Origin: CAZZCP01 sp964653235
GTDB lineage: Bacteria > Bdellovibrionota > Bdellovibrionia > Bdellovibrionales > UBA840
Assembly (NCBI GenBank): GCA_964653235.1
Contig: CAZZCP010000098.1
Span: 1-6,937, forward strand
Length of the DNA: 6,937 nucleotides
Direction: 5' to 3'
In this document: piece by piece, positions 1-6,316 of the stretch
Numbering within the stretch: position 1 is the stretch's first letter
Layout: the number at the start of each line of letters is the position of its first letter
Made by a program: the position numbers and the translations under genes
Notes under the pieces: model-generated
Seen by the model: the letters and a program-made list of their open reading frames with translations, nothing else
The model's database searches: none
What the model was told of the DNA's origin: nothing

Positions 1-101
1 TTTTGCAGATTGATCACATCAAACCGGTTCGAGAGGGCGGAAGAGCAAGCCCCGATAACCTACAGGTCTTATGTCAAGCGCACAATTTAAGAAAAGGCTA
101 A
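1..101 (+). CDS. HNH endonuclease family protein, C-terminal fragment (5' end outside window)
   Basis: An open frame enters from the left edge (first full codon at base 3) and stops with TAA at 99-101. The roughly 32 visible residues carry the second half of an HNH nuclease fold: a DHIKPV stretch (codons from base 12) supplies a metal/catalytic His, GG and then DNLQVLC supply the central Asn and a Cys, and the chain ends AHNLRKG. Proteins of this family cut DNA using a beta-beta-alpha-metal site. Many relatives have a CxxC pair here; this one reads C-Q-A-H, so His would replace the second Cys. The first half, including the start and any partner domain, is not in the window, so substrate and role cannot be told (restriction-like, mobile-element or housekeeping). 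It converges on fliA with overlapping stop codons. Family assignment is fairly sure; function is unknown. Confidence 0.78.
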   Translation, partial: LQIDHIKPVREGGRASPDNLQVLCQAHNLRKG

Positions 102-883
102 GCAATGAGCTCTTCATTCTCAAAGTAATTGCCCAATTTCGATCGCAAACGAGAAACGGCCTGTGCGTGCAGTTGCGAAACTCGGCTTTCAGTCACTTCT
201 AAGACCTGACCAATTTCTTTGAGGTTCATATCTTCATAGTAGTACAAAGACAAAACAAGGCGCTGCTTTTCGGGCAACTCGTTGATCGCCTGAGCAATTA
301 GATCTTTGATGGTTTTAATATCCAAAGTACTATGCGGGTTGTTGAGCTTGGTTCCTTCAAGAATATTGAGAATCGACTTTTTATCGACATTGCTAAAAGT
401 TGAGGCTTCATCAATTGACAAAACCGAAACGGGTCGTACTTGATTGACGAGATCATGAAACTCTTCCATTGAACAGCCCAAGGCTTTTGAAATCTCTTCT
501 TCTGTAGCGGTACGGCCTAAATTGGCCTCAAGCTTAACAATTGCCCGATCGAGCATCTTGGCTTTATCACGAACCGAACGAGGCACCCAGTCTTGTGCTC
601 TCAATTCATCCAGAATGGCGCCGCGAATACGAAATTCAGCATAGGTTTTGAACTTATTATCTCGAGAGGGATCGTACTTTTCAATTGCGTCCATCAAACC
701 AATCACTCCGCTTGAGATCAAGTCATCAAGTTCGATATTTGAAGGCAATCGAACAGCTATCTTCTGAGCGATAAACTTAATCAATGGAGCATATTCCATG
801 ATTAACTTGTCTTTTTGCTCTGGTGTGAGCTTTTGTGGATCTTCTTTATATCGCTTCAATAAGCTTGAGCTTTTATTAGACAT
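98..883 (-). CDS. fliA: RNA polymerase sigma-28 factor for flagellar genes
   Basis: FliA directs RNA polymerase to late flagellar promoters (filament, motor, chemotaxis) and is normally held by the anti-sigma factor FlgM until the hook is finished. The 261-residue length is typical. Region 2 spans about residues 25-105, with LDDLISSGVIGLMDAIEKYD (52-71), the FKTYAEFRIRGAILDELR core (78-95) and the family hallmark DWVPRSVR (98-105). Region 3 follows at about 106-180, including LGRTATEEEI. Region 4 lies at about 195-250, with LPEKQRLVLSLYYYE and a helix-turn-helix around LKEIG and TESRVSQLHAQA. The ATG at 883 is the only start possible: upstream in frame there is a TGA and no ATG, GTG or TTG between. 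A G-rich stretch (889-892) five bases ahead can serve as ribosome-binding site. It is last in the flagellar block, 55 bp after flhG, and its TAG overlaps the stop of the opposing HNH gene. No flgM is visible. Confidence 0.97.
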   Translation of the reverse strand: MSNKSSSLLKRYKEDPQKLTPEQKDKLIMEYAPLIKFIAQKIAVRLPSNIELDDLISSGVIGLMDAIEKYDPSRDNKFKTYAEFRIRGAILDELRAQDWVPRSVRDKAKMLDRAIVKLEANLGRTATEEEISKALGCSMEEFHDLVNQVRPVSVLSIDEASTFSNVDKKSILNILEGTKLNNPHSTLDIKTIKDLIAQAINELPEKQRLVLSLYYYEDMNLKEIGQVLEVTESRVSQLHAQAVSRLRSKLGNYFENEELIA

Positions 884-938
884 CCCTACCCCGTTATGTA
901 TAGTGTAACAAAGCCATACATTACCTCAAAGTCCAATT
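884..938 (-). promoter_or_regulatory. flhG-fliA intergenic gap with weak promoter-like elements
   Basis: This 55-bp spacer is the only real gap in the block. Read on the minus strand it has TTGAGG (924-929), a 16-bp spacer and TACACT (902-907), each matching four of six sigma-70 consensus bases. An ATGTAT/ATACAT inverted repeat (896-901 and 916-921, 14 bp apart) flanks the -10-like box and could be an operator. Neither match is strong and chance is a fair explanation. There is no terminator hairpin with a T run, so read-through from flhG is expected. I see no sigma-28 or sigma-54 promoter here. Confidence 0.25.
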
Positions 939-1751
939 CTACGAAGCCACACCTAGAAGCTGCTGCCAGAAGAATTGAAGCCCCCCACTTGAGTGTGACA
1001 AATTGTTAAAATGATTCATATTTTCACATACCTGACGGATGGCTTGGCTGGCTTTGGCCTCTGGAGCCTGTCTCAAAATGAGATCTTGTCTTCGCGTATT
1101 CAGTGCAAAGATCGGGTCTTGCGGAATAGAGCCCCAGTAGTCCAAACTAACAAACAAAAAGCGAGAGGCGACATCCGATAGGCGGCGATACATTTCAATT
1201 CCTTCTTTTTCATCGCGAACTTGATTGCAAACGATCGAGAATTGATCGACCTTGTGGTTGCGGTTTAAAACTTTTATCAAAGCATAAGCATCTGTAAGAC
1301 TGGCCGGATCAGGAGTCATTACCACCATCACTTTGTGAACGGCTGAGTTAAGATAGAGAACATTATTATCAATTCCAGGAGCCGTATCGATCAACATCAC
1401 ATCAAACATATTTTGCAGTGAACTCACTTCTTCTAGTAACAAGCGTTTGTGATCATCTTTGAGATTGAGCATTTCAGAAAGCCCCGAAGCCGCTGGAATC
1501 AGATAAATATTGGGATGAATGCTATGAAGAACATCTTCGATTTGCATTTCACCATAAATGACATCATACAAAGTGTGAGATGATTTGCGGTTGAAGATAA
1601 TATCTAGGTTTGCCATTCCAAGGTCTCCATCAAGAATCAAAACCCTTTGATCATCTTGAGCCAATTGGTAGGCCAAGTTTGCTGCTAGTGTTGACTTTCC
1701 GACTCCGCCTTTACCAGAACTTACGCTAATCGTTTTTGTAACTTTATTCAT
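939..1751 (-). CDS. flhG: FlhG/FleN, MinD-like ATPase controlling flagellar number
   Basis: FlhG is a ParA/MinD-family ATPase that works with FlhF to limit flagella, usually to one polar filament, and in some bacteria restrains the master regulator FleQ. The 270 residues show the deviant Walker A SGKGGVGKS (12-20, signature Lys14 and Lys19), the switch I stretch LDGDLGMANLDI (40-51) and the Walker B LIDTAPG (120-126), followed by the MTPDPASLTDAYALIK block (145-160). The C-terminus, around FFWQQLLG (260-267), looks like an amphipathic membrane-targeting helix as in MinD. The ATG overlaps the flhF stop (ATGA) and follows an AGGAG site. In frame upstream there is no ATG, GTG or TTG before a stop, so the N-terminus is short: only about ten residues precede the P-loop and the DQAxxLR FlhF-activating helix known from other FlhG proteins is absent. 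MinD itself is the alternative, but the flhF neighbour makes FlhG far more likely. Confidence 0.93.
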   Translation of the reverse strand: MNKVTKTISVSSGKGGVGKSTLAANLAYQLAQDDQRVLILDGDLGMANLDIIFNRKSSHTLYDVIYGEMQIEDVLHSIHPNIYLIPAASGLSEMLNLKDDHKRLLLEEVSSLQNMFDVMLIDTAPGIDNNVLYLNSAVHKVMVVMTPDPASLTDAYALIKVLNRNHKVDQFSIVCNQVRDEKEGIEMYRRLSDVASRFLFVSLDYWGSIPQDPIFALNTRRQDLILRQAPEAKASQAIRQVCENMNHFNNLSHSSGGLQFFWQQLLGVAS

Positions 1752-3166
1752 ACTGAAACTCCTAACTTCGAGTTGGTGATGCGAAAAATCAAATCGAGTA
1801 CTCTTTCACGAGTAGCCATTTCAAAATCTTCAGGAATCTGCGGTCCGATTCCAAAAGAGTGTAGAGGACAAGATAGTTTTTTCGACATGCTATAGATCAA
1901 ACCATGATGGACCGATTCATCCAATTTGGTAAAAATGATATCGCCATAATCAAAACTGCGAAACCTGCGAGCTGCTTCTATGGCGCTTTTGTATTCGTTG
2001 GCACAAGACTGAACATAATGAATGCGGTGATTGTCTGATGCTTCAGGAAGAATTTTATGAATTTCTTGTATTTCATCGATCTGAGATGCATTTACCCCAG
2101 GAGTATCGAGAAGCATTTTATCAATCTCTGGAAACTTCTTAAGAATCATTTCAATATCTGTCTTTTTTCGAATTACCACGAAAGGAACATTGAGAATTTG
2201 TGCGTAAATGCGCATTTGCTCAGCAGCTCCTACCTTTTGTGTATCTGTGGTAGCGAGCAAAATATTCTTTCTTTTCGAAACCATCCAATAACTCGCATAT
2301 TTAATCAGAGTCGAAGTCTTTCCTGCCCCGAGATTTCCGACAAAACTTTCAAGACGAGGCATTTCATCGAGGCCCACAACTTGAATATCATCAAGAATAT
2401 ATTTGGCCACCCAAGCATCAATCAGTGCACGTTTTTTTTGTTTCTGCGGATGAACTCGATCTTTGGCTTTTAAAAGAATTTCGACAATCAAATCTTCGTG
2501 AATACCAGCATCTTCTAGTTTTTCATACATAAAGCTCAAATGATAGGGAATACCGCTATCTGAGCCCGGATGAGTGCCAACAAAGTTTTGCGGTACTTGT
2601 TGAAAATTATTGAGCATCGACTGCAGCCTTTTGATTTCATTTTTTAAAAAATCAACTTCCAAATTTTGCGGCGCTGGGACTGCTTTTGTAGTTACTGGGG
2701 CAGGTGTTTTTTCTTCTGTCACCCATGCTTGAAATGCATTTTGTGCTGCATTTTTAACTCTCTCAACTCCATCAAGAGCGTCGTCGACACTTTTTCCGAC
2801 CACTGCATTTTTGGGCGGGTCATCTATGATATCGATATAACTCTGTGAACGCATTGGCATTGTAGACTTAGCTGCATTATTTTGATAGCGATCTATACTT
2901 TTTTGAATGTACTTTCTTTGATAACTTGCTGGAGCCTGCAGAAGGGCTTCTTTGTCTGATTCGCGAATCTTAGCCATAGCATACTTTCTTTTTTTGAGAC
3001 TCTCTTCTGAAATAGCGGCCGTTAGTTCAACGCTCTTTTCTCCACCAATACCAAAGCCTTTCTTGTGATCTTTTGCCGAAAGAATGATTGCATCTGGTCC
3101 CAACTCAAGTTTCACCATCTTTAATGCCTCTTGCATATTTTTGGCCTCAAACTTCTTAACTTGCAT
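1748..3166 (-). CDS. flhF: FlhF, SRP-type GTPase for flagellar placement
   Basis: FlhF marks the site (usually the pole) where the flagellar base is built. The 472 residues follow family layout. An N-terminal B domain (about 1-55) has MQVKKFEAKNMQEAL and ELGPDAIILS. A variable, charged, then Pro/Ala-rich linker runs to about 205, the N-domain helices to about 265, and the G domain to the end. G motifs: P-loop GNLGAGKTST (277-286), motif II DTQKVGAAEQM (308-318), G3-like LLDTPGV (352-358), TKLDES (413-418) and GIGPQIPEDF (439-448). Most FlhF/SRP GTPases have DTYRxxAxEQL and DTAGR, so Lys311 stands where Arg is usual and DTPGV lacks the final Arg. GTP binding looks intact; hydrolysis may be altered. 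The ATG lies inside the end of flhA (11-bp overlap) behind a strong GGAGG. An A8 tract at 2432-2439 precedes the G domain. Confidence 0.95.
   Translation of the reverse strand: MQVKKFEAKNMQEALKMVKLELGPDAIILSAKDHKKGFGIGGEKSVELTAAISEESLKKRKYAMAKIRESDKEALLQAPASYQRKYIQKSIDRYQNNAAKSTMPMRSQSYIDIIDDPPKNAVVGKSVDDALDGVERVKNAAQNAFQAWVTEEKTPAPVTTKAVPAPQNLEVDFLKNEIKRLQSMLNNFQQVPQNFVGTHPGSDSGIPYHLSFMYEKLEDAGIHEDLIVEILLKAKDRVHPQKQKKRALIDAWVAKYILDDIQVVGLDEMPRLESFVGNLGAGKTSTLIKYASYWMVSKRKNILLATTDTQKVGAAEQMRIYAQILNVPFVVIRKKTDIEMILKKFPEIDKMLLDTPGVNASQIDEIQEIHKILPEASDNHRIHYVQSCANEYKSAIEAARRFRSFDYGDIIFTKLDESVHHGLIYSMSKKLSCPLHSFGIGPQIPEDFEMATRERVLDLIFRITNSKLGVSV
1759..1763 (-). promoter_or_regulatory. Ribosome-binding site of flhG
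   Basis: AGGAG on the minus strand lies seven bases before the flhG ATG and within the last codons of flhF. Its good match and spacing fix the flhG start, which matters because that start leaves FlhG without the N-terminal extension seen in other members. Confidence 0.85.
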
Positions 3167-5252
3167 TTGCTACCTCCACGATAGCGAGGGATTGTACTTG
3201 GGTGTCAGATGTTACCTCATTGTGAGAAAGCACGATCAATTGTGGAATAAATCTCTCGGTTAGTTTTTGAATATGTCTACGTATACTAGGACTGGTTAAT
3301 AAGACTGGCTGACCAGCTATTTCTGGAGTTTCTTCAATCTTACGGGCAATTTCGGTCAAAATGGCTTGCGCCATTCTTGGATCCATTACCAACTGAACCC
3401 CTTGCTCACTTTGCAGAAGTGAGTTCGAAACTAAATCTTCAATTTGAGGAGAAAGTGACATCACCTCTAAAACTCCATCATCGGTTTGGTATTTCTTGGT
3501 AATACTTCTAGCCAAACGTCTGCGTACTGCCTCAGTCAAAATCTCTAAGTCTTTTGACCTTTGCGCCTCATCTGCAAGGCTTTCAAAAATGCTTCTTAAA
3601 TCGCGAATCGAAACTTGTTCTCTCAATAAATTTTGAAGGATTTGTACCACTTGTCCAAGTGCCAATTGATCTGGTATCAATTCTTCTACGACCTTAGGAT
3701 AGTTCGCTTTAAAATTTTCGATCAAATTATTGGCTTCTTGTCTACCTAGCAACTCGTGAGCATGTGATTTTAAAAGCTCTGTTATATGGGTGGCAATTAC
3801 AGTGGGTAGATCAACAACGGTGTAACCTGCAACTTCGGCATCTTCTTTTTTGTTTTTGTTAATCCAAAGAGCATCTAGACCAAAAGCGGGTTCTTTGGTT
3901 GGTATTCCATCTACTTCATCGATCACATTGCCTGGGTCCATCGCCAACATTTGATCAGGCATCAGACTACCACCGCCAATTTTATTGCCTTTAATAAGAA
4001 GTTGATACTCTCCTGGCTCGAGTTGTAAATTATCACGAATATGAATGCTCGGTACGATAATACCCAATTCGAGGGCAAATTGCTTTCTGATGCTGACAAT
4101 TCTCTCAAGCAAATCACCACTTTCACTAGAATCAACAATATCAATTAAGCCGTAGCCCACTTCAAGTTCGAGCAAATCGAGAGGCAATAAATTCTCAATA
4201 TTTTCTTTTTCGGGTTTCGCGTTTTCTTCTTCGATTCGTCTTTGTCTGGCAGATTCATCTTCACGGTATCTCTTCATCACCCATGCAGAACCAGCGACAA
4301 AGCCGCCAATCAATACAAAGGGAAGGGTAGGCAAAGAAGAAAGAATTCCCATACCTGCAATGATTGCGCCTACAATAACTATGGCTTTGGGGTTTGCCGT
4401 CAGCTCTTTTACAAAACTGGCACCCATATTCTTAGAAGTTGAAGAACTTTTTGTCACTACAATACCCGCTGCAGTTGAAATAATAAGCGCAGGTATTTGT
4501 GACACCAGACCATCACCAATGGTTAATTTGGTATAAAACTCTGCTGCTTTGGCAAGGTCTAAGTCTCTTTGCAAAACACCAATCAAAAGGCCACCAATAA
4601 TGTTTACCAACGTGATGATAATGCCTGCGATGGCATCACCTCGAACAAACTTACTAGCACCATCCATTGATCCGTAAAAATCAGCTTCACTTTCAATTTC
4701 TTGGCGGCGATTACGAGCTTGTTCTTCAGAAATCAAACCTGCGTTCAAATCGGCATCTATCGACATTTGCTTACCAGGCATGGCATCTAAGGTAAATCGA
4801 GCTGCAACCTCAGCAACTCTTCCCGAACCTTTGGTGATCACCACAAAGTTGATCACAACCAAGATAATAAAAACCACAAGTCCAATGACATAATTGTCAC
4901 CAACTACGATGCTACCAAATGCGGCAATGACCTCACCTGCTGCAGATTCACCTGTGTGACCATCTCTTAATATCAAACGCGTTGAGGCTACATTCAAGGC
5001 CAAGCGAAACAGTGTTGCCACCAGCAATAAACTTGGAAACACACTAAAATCGAGGGGCTTCTCTGCATACATTGAAACCAACAAAACCAAAAGACTAAAA
5101 GAAATAATCATGGTTAAGGACAAATCTAAAAGAAAGGCCGGCATAGGAATGACCATGACACATAAAATACCAATCAAACCAAATGCCATCATTAGGTCAT
5201 GATTTTTGAGATATTTTTCGTATTTGCGAACCAATTCTAATATTTGATTCAT
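3156..5252 (-). CDS. flhA: FlhA, flagellar type III export gate protein
   Basis: FlhA is the large export-gate protein of the flagellar type III system. Its membrane part forms a ring around the gate, is linked to proton-driven export, and its cytoplasmic part docks substrates and chaperones. The 698-residue length is normal. Hydrophobic segments fill about 20-140 and 205-330 (eight expected in the family). The FHIPEP-family signature lies at about 83-113, seen in RLALNVASTRLILRDGHTGE (83-102) and then AAGEVIAAFG. The conserved cytoplasmic loop includes GRVAEVAARFTLDAMPGKQM (144-163), DADLNAGLI and YGSMDGASKFVRGDAIAG (193-210). A charged linker (about 327-355) leads to the cytoplasmic domain, starting LLPLDLLELEVGYGLI. 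The ATG overlaps the flhB stop (ATGA), and the gene runs 11 bp into flhF. I see no frameshift or missing domain. Confidence 0.98.
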   Translation of the reverse strand: MNQILELVRKYEKYLKNHDLMMAFGLIGILCVMVIPMPAFLLDLSLTMIISFSLLVLLVSMYAEKPLDFSVFPSLLLVATLFRLALNVASTRLILRDGHTGESAAGEVIAAFGSIVVGDNYVIGLVVFIILVVINFVVITKGSGRVAEVAARFTLDAMPGKQMSIDADLNAGLISEEQARNRRQEIESEADFYGSMDGASKFVRGDAIAGIIITLVNIIGGLLIGVLQRDLDLAKAAEFYTKLTIGDGLVSQIPALIISTAAGIVVTKSSSTSKNMGASFVKELTANPKAIVIVGAIIAGMGILSSLPTLPFVLIGGFVAGSAWVMKRYREDESARQRRIEEENAKPEKENIENLLPLDLLELEVGYGLIDIVDSSESGDLLERIVSIRKQFALELGIIVPSIHIRDNLQLEPGEYQLLIKGNKIGGGSLMPDQMLAMDPGNVIDEVDGIPTKEPAFGLDALWINKNKKEDAEVAGYTVVDLPTVIATHITELLKSHAHELLGRQEANNLIENFKANYPKVVEELIPDQLALGQVVQILQNLLREQVSIRDLRSIFESLADEAQRSKDLEILTEAVRRRLARSITKKYQTDDGVLEVMSLSPQIEDLVSNSLLQSEQGVQLVMDPRMAQAILTEIARKIEETPEIAGQPVLLTSPSIRRHIQKLTERFIPQLIVLSHNEVTSDTQVQSLAIVEVANAS
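3173..3177 (-). promoter_or_regulatory. Ribosome-binding site of flhF
   Basis: GGAGG on the minus strand sits six bases before the flhF ATG, inside the last codons of flhA. It is the strongest such site in the window and implies coupled translation of flhA and flhF. Confidence 0.85.
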
Positions 5253-6316
5253 ACTCCTGCCTTCTTACGCTTAATGCGATAGACGTAGGCCAAAACCTCG
5301 GCCACTGCCTCATACAACTCTCTAGGAATCACTTGTCCTATTTTCAAAGTCTTATAGATTGTTCTTGCCAGAGGTTTATTTTCTACCAATGGAATGCCAT
5401 GCTCTTTTGCCACTTCTCGAATTTTCATCGCTACATTATCGGCACCCTTTGCTAATAAAACAGGAGCTTGCATACCGGCTTGGTATTGAATTGCCACCGA
5501 AATGTGCGTTGGGTTGGTGATAATCACATCGGCTTTAGGCACATCTGCCATCATCCGTTTTTGTGCCATCTCTCTTTGCGTTCTACGAACACGAGCCTTG
5601 ATCAGTGGATCTCCTTCTCGGTTTTTAGTCTCTTCTTTGACCTCTTGTTTGGTCATTTTCATTTTTTGTTCTAGATCCCAACGCTGAAATGCATAATCAA
5701 TACCTGAGAGAATTGCCATAAATATGGTTACGGCAATCACAAGTTTTAAACTCACATCACCAAAATAGGTCATAAGCTGCGAGATGGAGAATTCTACTAA
5801 AAGGCCCACTTGATTTATTTCAGATCGTAAAATCAAATAGACAATGCTTCCTACAACAAGAACCTTGGCAATCGCTTTGAGACCATCAACCACTGACTTT
5901 AAACTGAATACTCTTTTTAAACCCTGAATCGGATCGAGGCGATCAAACTTCAACTGCAATGCCTCTTCATTATAAAGAAAACCAACCTGCACAACAGAGG
6001 AGAAAAAAGACAAGACTGTGGTAATCAAAAACACCGGTAACAACAAATAAGCAGCTCTTTCAAAACTAAAGAGCAATGCCTTTTGATATTCGCCTTGGCG
6101 GGCCGCTGCAACAATGGCATCAGTGTAGACACCATTAAAGAGCAAATAAATTTGCTGAAAAAAGTAAGAACCTAGTGCGCCAATAATAAAACAGGCTCCC
6201 AAGAGCAGTAAGAAAGTCGATAGCTCTCGCGACTGGGCAACTTGCCCCTTTTTGCGAAAATCTTCTCGCCTCTGCGGGGTTGCCTGTTCTGTTTTTTCAC
6301 CTGCCTGATCGGCCAC
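5249..6316 (-). CDS. flhB: FlhB, flagellar export apparatus substrate-specificity switch protein
   Basis: FlhB sits in the inner membrane beside the FliPQR gate. Autocleavage of its cytoplasmic part allows export to switch from rod/hook to filament proteins. The 355 residues begin with the family hallmark EKTEQATPQRREDFRKKGQV (7-26), followed by four hydrophobic segments near 32-55, 88-112, 145-165 and 186-207. The cleavage motif NPTH is intact at 268-271, in an ITNPTHISVAIQY context, and the conserved LARTIYK follows at 317-323. Only 84 residues follow NPTH, so the Pro-rich tail of enteric FlhB (about 383 residues in total) is missing, as in many other bacteria. The start is GTG at 6314-6316: it is the first start codon after an in-frame TAA and has AAGGAG five bases ahead. 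It shares one base with the fliR stop (TAGTG), and its own TGA overlaps the flhA ATG. Confidence 0.97.
   Translation of the reverse strand: MADQAGEKTEQATPQRREDFRKKGQVAQSRELSTFLLLLGACFIIGALGSYFFQQIYLLFNGVYTDAIVAAARQGEYQKALLFSFERAAYLLLPVFLITTVLSFFSSVVQVGFLYNEEALQLKFDRLDPIQGLKRVFSLKSVVDGLKAIAKVLVVGSIVYLILRSEINQVGLLVEFSISQLMTYFGDVSLKLVIAVTIFMAILSGIDYAFQRWDLEQKMKMTKQEVKEETKNREGDPLIKARVRRTQREMAQKRMMADVPKADVIITNPTHISVAIQYQAGMQAPVLLAKGADNVAMKIREVAKEHGIPLVENKPLARTIYKTLKIGQVIPRELYEAVAEVLAYVYRIKRKKAGV
5260..5265 (-). promoter_or_regulatory. Probable ribosome-binding site of flhA
   Basis: On the minus strand AGAAGG lies seven bases before the flhA ATG, within the last codons of flhB. A second, better-matching AGGAG (5254-5258) is only one base from the ATG, probably too close to act well. 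The ATGA overlap suggests that ribosomes finishing flhB re-initiate here. Confidence 0.55.

Noticed and set aside
51..58. Near match CCCGATAA to the sigma-28 -10 box on the plus strand, facing into the fliA 3' end.
   Set aside because: No TAAA element upstream; the bases encode the P-D-N of the HNH motif.
104..118. AATGA-GCTCT-TCATT inverted repeat near the fliA stop as a possible terminator.
   Set aside because: The stem has only five base pairs, mostly A-T, no T run follows, and it lies within fliA coding sequence.
1029..1052. SQAIR (residues 235-239 of FlhG) as a relocated DQAxxLR activator motif.
   Set aside because: It lacks the Asp and the right spacing, and lies in the C-terminal part of the ATPase fold rather than in a free N-terminal helix.
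2057..2473. 138-codon open frame on the plus strand opposite flhF.
   Set aside because: Antisense shadow of a clearly conserved gene; the Cys/Phe/Leu-rich, unrecognisable product and lack of a good ribosome-binding site argue against a gene.
4242..4442. Short plus-strand frame opposite flhA, and similar ones at 2666-2848, 5468-5687 and 6463-6654.
   Set aside because: All lie antisense to conserved membrane or GTPase coding sequence and show no recognisable protein features.
5436..5443. Exact GCCGATAA on the minus strand inside flhB.
   Set aside because: There is no -35 TAAA at the right distance, and it encodes the conserved GADN residues of FlhB.
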